Assembly (NCBI GenBank): GCA_030598075.1
Contig: JAUVQP010000021.1
Coordinates: 1 to 13,656 of the forward strand
Source: Miltoncostaeaceae bacterium
Lineage (GTDB): Bacteria > Actinomycetota > Thermoleophilia > Miltoncostaeales > Miltoncostaeaceae
Length of the DNA: 13,656 bases
Reading direction: 5' to 3'
Shown here: piece by piece, positions 1-9,989 of the stretch
Layout of the letters: the number at the start of each line of letters is the position of its first letter
Numbering within the stretch: the first letter of the stretch is position 1
Notes under the pieces: model-generated
The model's input: the letters and a program-made list of their open reading frames with translations, nothing else
Databases searched by the model: none
What the model was told of the DNA's origin: nothing
Made by a program: the position numbers and the translations under genes

Positions 1-1
1 A

Positions 2-1618
2 CTTTCTCCGAGCGAGCGCGAGCGCGTCGCGCCGTACGTCACCGACGTCGACGGTCCGGTCTTCGCGCTCACGAACCTTCCCGAGGTGGTCAAGGGCGCG
101 CTGTTCGCCCGCTACTCGCGTAGTCCCAAGGGGCTTCGCCGCCTCCTGATCGACGAGTTCCTCGACGCGGAGGGCGTCGTCGCGGAGGGCTCCGGGGCCG
201 GAAAGAAACGCGCCGAGGCGCTCTATGACCGGGTGCTCGCGGAGTACGGCGACGATTCCGTCGCTCAGCTGGGCGGCGCCCACGTGGCGGTGGAGGGCGC
301 GAGCAACGTCTTGACCAAGGTGATCGAGTGGGGCCGGCTCGCCAGCTACCTCGAGCAGTCGACGCGCTACATCCGATTCACGGATCGGCCGGGCGGGCGC
401 TACCGGTATCACCGCCCGGCGACGGTGCTGGAGGATCCCCGCGCCGCGCGCACCTACGTCGAGACGCTCGACCGCACCTTCGAGACCTACAGCCGCCTCA
501 TTCCACTCCTCGTAGCGCACATGGACCAGGTGGTCCCGCACGACGAGCACACGTCGCCCCAAGCGCGGGCGCGAGCGATCGGAGCCCGGGCGCTGGACGG
601 GCTGCGCGGCCTCCTTCCGGCCGCGACCACCGCGAACGTGGGAATCTTCGGATCCGGGCAGGCGTACGAGGCCATGCTCGTGCGGATGGCCGCCGACCCG
701 CTCCCGGAGGCGCGCGCCTGCGCTGCCCGGATGCTCGTCGAGCTGCGGAAGGTCATCTCGGCGTTCCTCACGCGCGTGGACCGGCCGGACCGCGGAGGTG
801 CGCGCGGCTCCTATCAGCGCGACACCGCCGAACGCACGGCCCGGCTGGCCGAGGAGCTCCTCGGCTCGCCGCCCCTCGGCCCCCAGCGCGACGGTCCGTC
901 CGTGCGCCTCGTCGACTTCGATCCCGACGGCGAGCAGCGCGTCGTCGCGAGCGCCCTTTGGCCGCGTTCGGAACGCCCCTTTCGAGATGTCCAGCGGGCG
1001 GTCCGCCGGATGTCGGCGGACGAGCGCGCGAGCGTTCTTCTGACCTACGCGGGCGAGCGGGACGACCGCCGCCACCGACCCGGGCGCGCGCTGGAGGCGA
1101 CGACCTACGCATTCGAGATCGTCTGCGACTACGGCGCCTATCGGGACCTGCAACGACACCGACTGCTGAGCCTTCAAGCCCAGCCCCTCACGCCCCACCT
1201 CGGCTACGAGCTGCCGCGGGAGGTCGCCGACGCCGGCGGAGCGGACATGTTCTCTGCGGCCCAGTCGTCGTGCGTCGAGCTCTACGAGCTGCTCGCCGAG
1301 GGTCATCCGGCGGAGGCCTCCTACGCCGTCACCCTCGCGCACCGCCTTCGCTTCACGATGATCATGAACGCGCGGGAGGCCATGCACGTGGCGGAACTGC
1401 GAAGCCAGCCGCAGGGTCATCCCGCATACCGCTGGGTGGCCCGAGAGATCGCGCGCCAGATCGCCGAGGAGGCCGGGCATCCCGGGATCGCGTCGATGAT
1501 GAGCTTCGTTGACACCAGCGAGCCCGGCGCCGGCCGAATGGCGGCCGAGCGGCGCGCCGAGGCCCGGCGGGCGGTTGGCACCGACGACGGCCCGGCCAAC
1601 GGCGGAGCCGGTCGCTAA
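2..1618 (+). CDS. Tandem-domain ThyX-like flavin-dependent thymidylate synthase, 5' partial
   Basis: ThyX makes dTMP from dUMP using methylene-tetrahydrofolate, FAD and NADPH in the cytoplasm. The frame is already open at base 2 and reads family-like sequence (VFALTNLPEVVKGALFARYS) before the first internal GTG at 86, so the true start lies left of the window. Two ThyX-like units are visible. The first has SYLEQSTRY (bases 344-370), matching the second half of the ThyX signature, but tryptophan-glycine replaces the start of its RHR. The second keeps RHRLLS (1154-1171) but has lost the following NExS part. Each unit also has a counterpart of the later ThyX helix (GSGQAYEAML; NAREAMHVAELR). At 538 visible residues it is about twice a classical ThyX of 220-250 residues, so it is a fused pseudo-dimer. 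I infer thymidylate synthase ancestry firmly; catalytic activity is less certain. Stop TAA at 1616-1618, one base before the next gene. Confidence 0.85.
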   Translation, partial: LSPSERERVAPYVTDVDGPVFALTNLPEVVKGALFARYSRSPKGLRRLLIDEFLDAEGVVAEGSGAGKKRAEALYDRVLAEYGDDSVAQLGGAHVAVEGASNVLTKVIEWGRLASYLEQSTRYIRFTDRPGGRYRYHRPATVLEDPRAARTYVETLDRTFETYSRLIPLLVAHMDQVVPHDEHTSPQARARAIGARALDGLRGLLPAATTANVGIFGSGQAYEAMLVRMAADPLPEARACAARMLVELRKVISAFLTRVDRPDRGGARGSYQRDTAERTARLAEELLGSPPLGPQRDGPSVRLVDFDPDGEQRVVASALWPRSERPFRDVQRAVRRMSADERASVLLTYAGERDDRRHRPGRALEATTYAFEIVCDYGAYRDLQRHRLLSLQAQPLTPHLGYELPREVADAGGADMFSAAQSSCVELYELLAEGHPAEASYAVTLAHRLRFTMIMNAREAMHVAELRSQPQGHPAYRWVAREIARQIAEEAGHPGIASMMSFVDTSEPGAGRMAAERRAEARRAVGTDDGPANGGAGR

Positions 1619-1619
1619 C

Positions 1620-2438
1620 GTGGGCCGCATGGAGCGTCACTCGCCCCCACGACTTGGCGGAATGGCCCTTCGCAACGGTCTGCTCGTCCACGGACCACGC
1701 TTCTGGGCAGCGGCGGTGCGCGACGACCGACGCGTCATCGTCGCGTCGGGGCGAAAACCGCGCTTCGCCGTGGGCCCGCTGGCTTCGGTCCCGGTCCTTC
1801 GCGGCGTACTTCGCGTCGGGGAGACGCTGGCTGTCCTGCCGGCCGTTCGCAGGGGATTGCCGGAGGCGCGATTCGCGTTGGAGGACGGCCCCTCGAACGT
1901 GGCGATCCTCGTGTCGACGCTCATGGCCGCCACCGTGCGCCACCGCTTCCGATTGATCATCGTCCAGGAGGCGACGGCAGCGGTCGTGGGCCTTGTGCCG
2001 GCGCTGCTCGTGCTGCGGACCTCTCCGGCGTCCGTCTGGCACGCGGTGGAGCACAAGAGCATCGCCGCCTACGAGGCCGGCGGAGCCGACGAGATCGCCA
2101 ATGCGCGCGACCATGCCAAGGAGCACCGCCGGTGCGGAAGCAACCTGGTGCTGCCGCTGGTCGTCACCTCGATCGTCGCGAACACCGCCCTTCGGCTCAC
2201 GGGGCGCCGACGAAGCCTGCGGGTGCGTGCCGCGACGACGGCGCTCAGCGTCGGGGCGGCGGTCGAGATCTTCGCCTTCGCGGTGAAGGTCCCCGAGCAT
2301 CCCGTCTCGCGCGTGGTGCACGGCGTCGGCCACGTCATCCAGTCGGCGTTCGTCACCCGAGAGCCGGACGACGAGGACCTCGACGTCGGCAGGGCCGCCA
2401 TGCAGCGCCTCCTCCGCGCGGAGGCCGACGGGGCGTGA
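1620..2438 (+). CDS. DUF1385 family membrane protein (YqhQ-like)
   Basis: 272 residues of unknown biochemical role. The family is recognised by the N-terminal GGMALRNGLLVHGPRFWAAAVR-type block (DUF1385 proteins begin with a GG-A-x-x-G-x-x-x-GP-R pattern), by WHAVEHKSIAAYE in the middle (the conserved H-x-x-EHK motif) and by KEHRRCGSN. Hydrophobic segments follow the first block, lie around LIIVQEATAAVVGLVPALLVL, and recur after the Cys motif, so it is an integral membrane protein. Start choice: GTG at 1620 lies one base after the ThyX stop, with GGAG at 1604-1607 about 12 bases upstream. ATG at 1629 is an in-frame alternative that removes three residues. A longer frame opening at TTG 1509 lies inside thyX and is unlikely. 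It overlaps the next small gene by GTGA. Confidence 0.85.
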   Translation: MGRMERHSPPRLGGMALRNGLLVHGPRFWAAAVRDDRRVIVASGRKPRFAVGPLASVPVLRGVLRVGETLAVLPAVRRGLPEARFALEDGPSNVAILVSTLMAATVRHRFRLIIVQEATAAVVGLVPALLVLRTSPASVWHAVEHKSIAAYEAGGADEIANARDHAKEHRRCGSNLVLPLVVTSIVANTALRLTGRRRSLRVRAATTALSVGAAVEIFAFAVKVPEHPVSRVVHGVGHVIQSAFVTREPDDEDLDVGRAAMQRLLRAEADGA

Positions 2439-2611
2439 GCGTCACGGTCACGATCGTGGTGCCGGATTACCGCCAGCTCGTGCGGACGCGCATCGCCGCT
2501 GAGGTCGACGGGCGGCGGGCTCTGACCGGCAACGTGACCCAGCGCGAGAAGGCCCGGGCACATCTCGGGGCGGGCGCGCTCGACGCGCTGCGCGCCACGG
2601 GCGCGCCGTAG
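2435..2611 (+). CDS. Hypothetical 58-residue protein
   Basis: A short frame encoding a protein that begins MSVTVTIVVPDYRQLV and ends LDALRATGAP. I do not recognise a family. It is charged and soluble-looking: a beta-prone N-terminus (residues 1-10) followed by mixed helix-forming sequence rich in Arg, Ala and Glu, with no membrane segment and no cysteines. The case for a real gene is its fit. GTG at 2435 overlaps the DUF1385 stop as GTGA, and its TAG at 2609-2611 overlaps the GTG of the next gene as TAGTG, so it fills the space between two solid genes with no leftover bases. Third codon positions are mostly G or C, as in its neighbours. Translation is probably coupled to DUF1385. Confidence 0.6.
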   Translation: MSVTVTIVVPDYRQLVRTRIAAEVDGRRALTGNVTQREKARAHLGAGALDALRATGAP

Positions 2612-3273
2612 TGGCCCGCTCGGCGCGGGCGGTGATCGTCGTCCTCGCGCTCGCGGCGGCCGCCTGGAGCCAGACTCCGGCCCTCGCCCACGTCGACGTG
2701 CTGCCGGTTCGCGCGCCCGACGGGCAGGCGACCGAGTTCACGATTCGGGTTCCCGCCGAGCGCGCCGTCCCCACAATGGCGGTCTCGGTTCGGTTCCCCA
2801 GCGGTATCATGGTCTTCAGCGTTCGTGAGCCACCGCCCGGATGGACGGCCCGGCTCCGGCGGTCCCCCGACGGCCGCCTGACCGGCGTGGTCTTCGACGG
2901 CGGACGCATCGGCGCGAACCGATACGAGAGCTTCCAGGTGCTCGGAACGCCGCTCGGCACCGGGACGACGGTGTGGGAGAGCGAGCAGACCTACGCCGAC
3001 GGCGTCGTCGTCGCGTGGACGGCGGAGCCCGACCCGACAGGAACCCAGTCGGACGAGGCGGAGATCGGGGAGCCCGGGCCCGCGGCGGCCGTCGAGATCG
3101 TTCCGCCAAGCGAACTCGTCGTGGCCGCGAGCTCAGATGACGGGGGGTCGGGACCGGCGATCTGGCTCGGCGTCATCGCCATCGGGCTTGCGGCGCTCGC
3201 CGCGCTCGCCACGGGGCTGCTGTGGTCCAGCCGCCCACGGGACCTGCCACCCGACCCGGACGCATCGACGTGA
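2611..3273 (+). CDS. YcnI-like DUF1775 protein, exported, C-terminally membrane-anchored
   Basis: 220 residues. Residues 1-26 form a signal peptide with an ALA|H cleavage site, so the mature chain would begin with His27. DUF1775 proteins such as Bacillus YcnI bind Cu(II) through an N-terminal histidine plus a Glu and a Trp (monohistidine brace). The matching residues here are His27, Glu50 (in RVPAE) and Trp136 (in VVVAW). Other family marks are HVDVLPVRAPDG, PPPGWTA (residues 74-80), the FDGG turn (95-98) and EQTYADGVVV (125-134). After the domain comes a Pro/Glu-rich linker and one membrane helix at about 183-206, followed by a short basic and Pro-rich tail. It therefore sits outside the cytoplasmic membrane, anchored at its C-terminus. 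GTG start at 2611 shares a base with the upstream TAG. No CopC/CopD gene is adjacent, so its role in copper handling here is inference from the family. Confidence 0.85.
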   Translation: MARSARAVIVVLALAAAAWSQTPALAHVDVLPVRAPDGQATEFTIRVPAERAVPTMAVSVRFPSGIMVFSVREPPPGWTARLRRSPDGRLTGVVFDGGRIGANRYESFQVLGTPLGTGTTVWESEQTYADGVVVAWTAEPDPTGTQSDEAEIGEPGPAAAVEIVPPSELVVAASSDDGGSGPAIWLGVIAIGLAALAALATGLLWSSRPRDLPPDPDAST

Positions 3274-4355
3274 GCGGGCGCCGCCGGCTCCCCGCCGAGA
3301 CCTTCCAGCTCCCCGTCGAGAAGATGCGCGACGGCTACTACTCGGACGCGTACTTCACCTTCACGCGCGAGGTGCTGGAGCGCGACAACCACCGGCCGCA
3401 GGTCCTGATGCAGGTCTTTCAACGCGAGCGCTCCGTGCTCGGTGGCATGGACGAAGCCCTGGCGATCCTGCGCCTGTGCTCCGGACGACGCGTGGGAGGG
3501 AGCTGGGAGCCGGGGTGGGCTTCCCTGTCCGTGCGCGCACTCTACGACGGAGACGAGATCGCGCCGTGGGAGCCCGTGCTCACCATCGAGGGCGAGTACG
3601 ACCTGTTCGCGCATCTCGAGACGCTCTACCTGGGGGTGCTGGCGCGACGGACGCTGATCAGCCGCAACGTGCGCGCGGTGGTCGAGGCCGCGCGCGGCAA
3701 GCCAATCCTCTACTTCCCGGCCCGCTTCGACCACTGGCAGGTGCAGACCGGGGACGGGTGGGCAGCTCACATCGCGGGTGCCATCGGCGTGTCGACGGAC
3801 GCGCAGGCCTCGTGGTGGGGGGGAAAGGGCATGGGAACCGTGCCCCACGGCCTCATCGCCGCCTACGGAGGGGACACCGTCCGCGCGGCGGAGCGTTTCG
3901 CGGACCGCTTCGCCGACGAGCTCTCGGTCAGCGTGCTGGTCGACTTCGAGAACGACTCGGTCCGGACCGCCATCGAGGTCGCCGACGCGCTCGGGCCGCG
4001 GCTGTGGGGCGTGCGGCTCGACACCTCCGACACGATGGTGGACCGCTGCCTCTGGCAGGAGATGGGCCGCTTCCGCCCCACCGGAGTGGTTCCCGAGCTC
4101 GTCTGGAGGGTGCGGCGCGCGCTGGACGACGCGGGCCACGGAGACGTGCGCATCGTCGCCTCCGGTGGCTTCGACGCCCATCGGATCCGCGACTTCGAGG
4201 AGCGGAGCGTTCCGGTCGACGCATACGGGGTGGGAACCTGGCTTCTGCGTGGCTCGAGCGACTTCACGTCGGACGTGGTTCGTGTGGACGGCCGCCCGTG
4301 TGCGAAGGTTGGCCGGGAAGAGCGACCCAACCCGCGTCTGGAGCCCGCGTCGTAA
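3270..4355 (+). CDS. Nicotinate phosphoribosyltransferase (archaeal-type NAPRTase)
   Basis: 361 residues. It joins nicotinate to PRPP to give nicotinate mononucleotide, the entry step of NAD salvage (Preiss-Handler pathway). The N-terminal part has MRDGYYSDAYFTFT (residues 19-32), as in NAPRTases of the shorter 350-400 residue class. EPVLTIEGEYDLFAHLET (101-118) follows, then ARFDH (151-155), where the family carries its catalytic histidine region. GTVPHGLI (189-196), GVRLDTS (247-253), VASGGFD (296-302) and GVGTWLL (320-326) mark the phosphate- and base-binding barrel loops. The GTG at 3270 overlaps the YcnI-like stop as GTGA, so this start is preferred over an in-frame ATG 48 bases upstream inside the previous gene. 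The TAA at 4353-4355 abuts the epimerase gene. A run of seven G at 3817-3823 lies inside the frame, which stays open. The symbol pncB is used for the enzyme generally, but this is the archaeal-like subgroup, so no symbol is assigned. Confidence 0.85.
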   Translation: MSGRRRLPAETFQLPVEKMRDGYYSDAYFTFTREVLERDNHRPQVLMQVFQRERSVLGGMDEALAILRLCSGRRVGGSWEPGWASLSVRALYDGDEIAPWEPVLTIEGEYDLFAHLETLYLGVLARRTLISRNVRAVVEAARGKPILYFPARFDHWQVQTGDGWAAHIAGAIGVSTDAQASWWGGKGMGTVPHGLIAAYGGDTVRAAERFADRFADELSVSVLVDFENDSVRTAIEVADALGPRLWGVRLDTSDTMVDRCLWQEMGRFRPTGVVPELVWRVRRALDDAGHGDVRIVASGGFDAHRIRDFEERSVPVDAYGVGTWLLRGSSDFTSDVVRVDGRPCAKVGREERPNPRLEPAS

Positions 4356-4756
4356 ACGAAGGGCCCATTCATCACGTAGGACACGTCGTCCCGAGCCTCG
4401 ACGAGGCAATCCGGACCTACACCGAGTTGTTCGGTCTCGAGCTCACGCTCCGGGAGGAGCTCCCCGAGCAGCATGTCGAGGCCGCGATGCTCGAGGCCGG
4501 CGGGCTTCGCATGGAGCTGATCGCGCCGTGCGGCGGCGAGAGCGGCGTCGCCCGCTTCCTGGAGAGCCGGGGGCCCGGCATGCACCATGTCGCGTTCGCC
4601 GTCCCCGATGTGGCGTCGGCGATGGAAACACTCCGCGCGCGGGGGGCCGAGCTCATCGACGATCGACCGCGCCGCGGTCTGGGCGGCCGCGAGGTGGCGT
4701 TCCTCCACCCGCGCTCGGCGCACGGCGTGCTGATCGAGTTGATCGCGGCCGGTTGA
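4298..4756 (+). CDS. Methylmalonyl-CoA epimerase (start uncertain)
   Basis: Interconverts (R)- and (S)-methylmalonyl-CoA in propionyl-CoA metabolism, in the cytoplasm. The glyoxalase-fold signature is clear: IHHVGHVVPSLDEAIRTY at the N-terminus, RMELIAP, ESGVARFLESRGPGMHHVAF and HPRSAHGVLIEL. Metal ligands by family comparison are the His of HHVGH, the Glu or Gln position in MELIAP, the first His of MHHVAF and the Glu of LIEL. Homology begins at about base 4355, giving roughly 133 residues, normal for the family. There is no ATG, GTG or TTG there. The codon expected to be the start is GTA at 4352. The nearest usable codons are GTG at 4298, which adds a 23-residue unmatched tail and overlaps the NAPRTase gene by 58 bases, or ATT at 4367. 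I list 4298 as the only conventional start. The identity is secure; the start is not. Confidence 0.8.
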   Translation: MCEGWPGRATQPASGARVVNEGPIHHVGHVVPSLDEAIRTYTELFGLELTLREELPEQHVEAAMLEAGGLRMELIAPCGGESGVARFLESRGPGMHHVAFAVPDVASAMETLRARGAELIDDRPRRGLGGREVAFLHPRSAHGVLIELIAAG

Positions 4757-4816
4757 AGCCGGGGCGGCCGACCGCGACAATCCCGCCGACGCATCAAGCG
4801 AGGTCAGGAGAGACGA

Positions 4817-5038
4817 GTGCCGTCACGACATCTCGAGGTGGGTTTCGAGGGAGGCTCCGTGCTGCGGTTGACGGTGCCGGAGGAACGCCTTGGTGACATC
4901 TCGGCGGTGCTCGCCGACGGCTCCGGCTGGAAGACGATCGACGCCGAGGAGGGCGAGTACCGGCTCAACCTGGGCAAGCTCCTCTACACGCGCGTCGAGC
5001 CGGGAGAGGTCAGCCAGGTCGGCTTCGGCGGCGGCTAG
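4817..5038 (+). CDS. Hypothetical 73-residue protein coupled to the YchF-like gene
   Basis: I do not recognise a named family. The protein alternates hydrophobic and polar residues typical of a small beta-sheet domain (LEVGFEGGSVLRLTV, then EYRLNLGKLLYTRVEPGEV) and ends in VGFGGG. It has no signal peptide, membrane helix or cysteine, so a soluble cytoplasmic protein is likely. GTG at 4817 has a good ribosome binding site, GGAG at 4807-4810, six bases upstream. This is one of the clearest Shine-Dalgarno sequences in the region and may restart translation after the 60-base gap following the epimerase. Its TAG at 5036-5038 shares the G with the GTG of the next gene, so the two are probably co-translated. 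Third codon positions are strongly GC, as in real genes here. Confidence 0.7.
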   Translation: MPSRHLEVGFEGGSVLRLTVPEERLGDISAVLADGSGWKTIDAEEGEYRLNLGKLLYTRVEPGEVSQVGFGGG

Positions 5039-6114
5039 TGCAACTGGGGCTCGTCGGGCTGGCCAACGCGGGCAAGACCGCGCTGTTCAGCCTCATCACC
5101 GGAGATGAGGCGGAGGTCGCACCGTACCCGTACAGCACCGTCGAGCCCGCCCGAGGCGTGGCCGACGTGCCCGACCCTCGGCTCGACGCCATCGCGGACG
5201 CCCAGGGCATTCCCCGGCGGGTACGAGCCCAGGTGCAGGTCGTCGACATCGCGGGGCTGGCCGCCGGCGGCCGCGAAAGCCCCGGTCGGGCCGCGCTCGC
5301 CCGGTTGCGCGAGATGGACGCCCTCGTCCACGTCGTGCGTCGATTCGCGAACGCGCAGGTGCCGCATCCGCTCGAGCGTATCGATCCCGTCGCGGACGCG
5401 GAGGCCGTCGATCTGGAGCTCATGGCAGCGGACCGCGAATTGGCCGAGCGGCGCCTGGAGCGCCTGACGAAGGCCGTGCGGGGGGGCGACGCCGCCGCGC
5501 AATCCGAGACGGCGGAACTCAGCGGCGTCGTCGCCGGACTGGACGCGGGCGTCCCGGCCCGAGCGCACGGGAGCGCCGGGGGTCGCAAGACCGCCCTGGA
5601 AATGGGACTTCTCACCGCCAAGCCGGTGCTCTACCTGGCCAACGTGGACGAGGCGGGGTCGCCTCCAGAGGGCCTGGTGGCACACGCCGAGGCCCAGGGC
5701 GCGCACGCCATGGCACTCGCGGTCGAGGTCGAGCGCGAGCTGGCCGAGCTGGACCCCGAGGAGGCCGCCCAGCTCGCGCAAGAACTCGAGCTGGGCGGCG
5801 AGCGAGGCGCCGAGGCGCTGGTCGGGGCCATGTACCGGCTCCGCGACCTGGTCACGTTCTTCACCGGTTCCGGGCCGCCCGAGGCGCGGGCTTGGCCGAT
5901 CCCCCGAGGCACCAACGCCGCCACGGCGGCGGGTCGCGTTCACACAGACATGGAGCGCGGCTTCATTCGCGCCGAGGTCATCTCGTGGGACGCGCTCGTC
6001 GAGAGCGGATCGTTCGCGGCGGCGCGCGAGACGGCCGCCGTGCGACTGGAGGGGAAGGACTACATCGTCCAGGAGGGCGACGTGCTCGAGATCCGCTTCA
6101 ACGTCAGCGACTAG
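5038..6114 (+). CDS. ychF: YchF/OLA1-type redox-regulated NTPase, divergent member
   Basis: 358 residues, matching the usual 360 or so for YchF. These Obg-related enzymes hydrolyse ATP as well as or better than GTP and associate with ribosomes. The P-loop GLANAGKT is at residues 7-14, only six residues from the N-terminus as in the family. YPYSTVEPARGV (30-41) matches the YPF-T-EPN-G-V block, and PDPRLD (45-50) follows. DIAGL (70-74) is the Walker B/G3 motif, REMDALVHVVR (91-101) follows it, and NVDE (202-205) replaces the NKxD guanine-specificity motif, as is typical of YchF. A coiled-coil insertion lies between, and a TGS-like C-terminal domain at about 275-355 ends GDVLEIRFN. Departures: Ala replaces Pro and Val in the canonical GLPNVGKS, and the Phe of the usual YPF is Tyr. 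GTG at 5038 overlaps the 73-residue gene's stop. The stop TAG lies within a CTAG shared with the convergent gene. Confidence 0.85.
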   Translation: MQLGLVGLANAGKTALFSLITGDEAEVAPYPYSTVEPARGVADVPDPRLDAIADAQGIPRRVRAQVQVVDIAGLAAGGRESPGRAALARLREMDALVHVVRRFANAQVPHPLERIDPVADAEAVDLELMAADRELAERRLERLTKAVRGGDAAAQSETAELSGVVAGLDAGVPARAHGSAGGRKTALEMGLLTAKPVLYLANVDEAGSPPEGLVAHAEAQGAHAMALAVEVERELAELDPEEAAQLAQELELGGERGAEALVGAMYRLRDLVTFFTGSGPPEARAWPIPRGTNAATAAGRVHTDMERGFIRAEVISWDALVESGSFAAARETAAVRLEGKDYIVQEGDVLEIRFNVSD

Positions 6115-6970
6115 AGATCGGGGCCGCCGCCCTCGAGGCGTCCCTTTACGGCGGTCTCGAGGGCGTTGACCTGCTGGAGCGCGAGCGCCTCGGGGCTGCC
6201 GGCTCCCGGGCTGGGCCCCTTCGGCGGCCCGTGGTGCCAGGCGATGGCGTGGAGCAGCGCCAGTCGCCGATCGTCGCCGGCGCCCACGGCGCGACACGCC
6301 TCGTCGACGATCTGGTGGCCGAGCGCGACATGCCCGAGCAGGCGCCCCTCCGCGGTGACCTCGATCGTGGTGCCGAGCCGAAACACCCTCGTGTAGCCGA
6401 GGTCATGGACCAGGGCCGCGGCCACCAAGAGGTCGGAGTCGAGGCGCGGATGCCACTGACAGAGCGTCTGACAGAGGCTGGCGACCCCGACGGTGTGCTC
6501 CACCAACCCCCCGCGATATGCGTGATGTCCGGACCGCGTGCAGGGTGCCTCACGCCACGCCGCCGCCAGCGCGGCGTCGCCGGTCAGGGCATCCAGCAGC
6601 CGCCGAAGCTCGGGGTCGGCAAGCTCGTCGGCGAGGTGCAGCACGAAGCCGAAGAGCTCGTCCGGATCCCGGTGGCTTCGAGGAACGAGCGGCGTGACGT
6701 CATCCGGCGCGGGCCGCAGGTGCCGCACCATGATCGACCGGCGCCCGGCGCGCTCACTGACGTGACCGCGCACTCGGATGCGGTCTCCCTCCTCGAACTG
6801 CTCGCCGAAGAAGTCGGGCTGGTCGAACACGAGGGCCCGCGCGGAGCCACTCTGGTCTTGCAGGGTGAGGACGAGGAACGGAGCGCCCTGGCGGGTGAGG
6901 CGCCGCTCCTTCTCCGCGACGGCGTAGACCCCCTCCACAGCCGACCCCGGCTCGAGGGAGGCCAGAGGGG

Positions 6971-6974
<4 letters not shown>
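6111..6974 (-). CDS. OB-fold plus HD-domain protein, YhaM 3'-5' exoribonuclease-like
   Basis: 287 residues, close to the 310 of Bacillus YhaM. Residues about 10-90 look like an OB-fold nucleic-acid-binding domain (VYAVAEKERRLT, then FLVLTLQDQSGSARALVFD and RIRVRGHV). Residues about 145-275 are the HD domain: HHAYRGGLVEHT (150-161), VHDLG (189-193), EGRLLGHVALGH (209-220) and AWHHG (245-249). These blocks match YhaM in order and spacing. Two oddities: the residue after HDLG is Tyr rather than the usual Lys, and the final segment reads QQVNALET, with Asn270 where the last metal-binding Asp of HD enzymes is expected. Catalysis may therefore be weakened or changed. ATG at 6974 overlaps the helicase stop as ATGA; a longer frame extending to 7640 runs inside the helicase gene and is rejected. 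The stop shares CTAG with the convergent ychF-like gene. Confidence 0.75.
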
Positions 6975-9910
<2,936 letters not shown>

Positions 9911-9920
9911 GAGGACACGG

Positions 9921-9926
9921 ATCGTA
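9921..9926 (-). promoter_or_regulatory. Candidate -10 element for the helicase-nuclease operon
   Basis: On the minus strand this reads TACGAT, a good match to the actinobacterial TAnnnT -10 box, ending 10 bases before the ATG at 9910. Transcription would begin within a few bases of the start codon, giving a very short or leaderless mRNA. No convincing -35 element is seen at the usual spacing, and no Shine-Dalgarno sequence precedes the ATG, which fits leaderless translation. Evidence is motif only. Confidence 0.35.
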
Positions 9927-9975
9927 GGGCCGTTTTCGGACGCCGTGGGACCGTCGCGGTCGCCGATGAGGCCGG

Positions 9976-9981
9976 TAGCCT
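9976..9981 (+). promoter_or_regulatory. Candidate -10 element for the DUF1015 gene
   Basis: TAGCCT matches TAnnnT and ends eight bases before the GTG at 9990, so transcription could start at or next to the initiation codon. It lies in the 79-base divergent gap (9911-9989) that must carry promoters for both the helicase operon and the DUF1015 gene. No clear -35 is visible. Evidence is motif and geometry only. Confidence 0.3.
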
Positions 9982-9989
9982 TCGGGGTT

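Noticed and set aside
3817..3823. Run of seven G in the NAPRTase gene (another at 5480-5486 in the ychF-like gene) as a phase-variation tract
   Set aside because: Both frames are intact, both genes are housekeeping, and short G runs are common at this base composition.
5035..6297. A 420-codon frame on the minus strand opposite the ychF-like gene
   Set aside because: The forward frame has clear YchF motifs throughout; the antisense product is Arg/Gly/His-rich, low-complexity and matches nothing.
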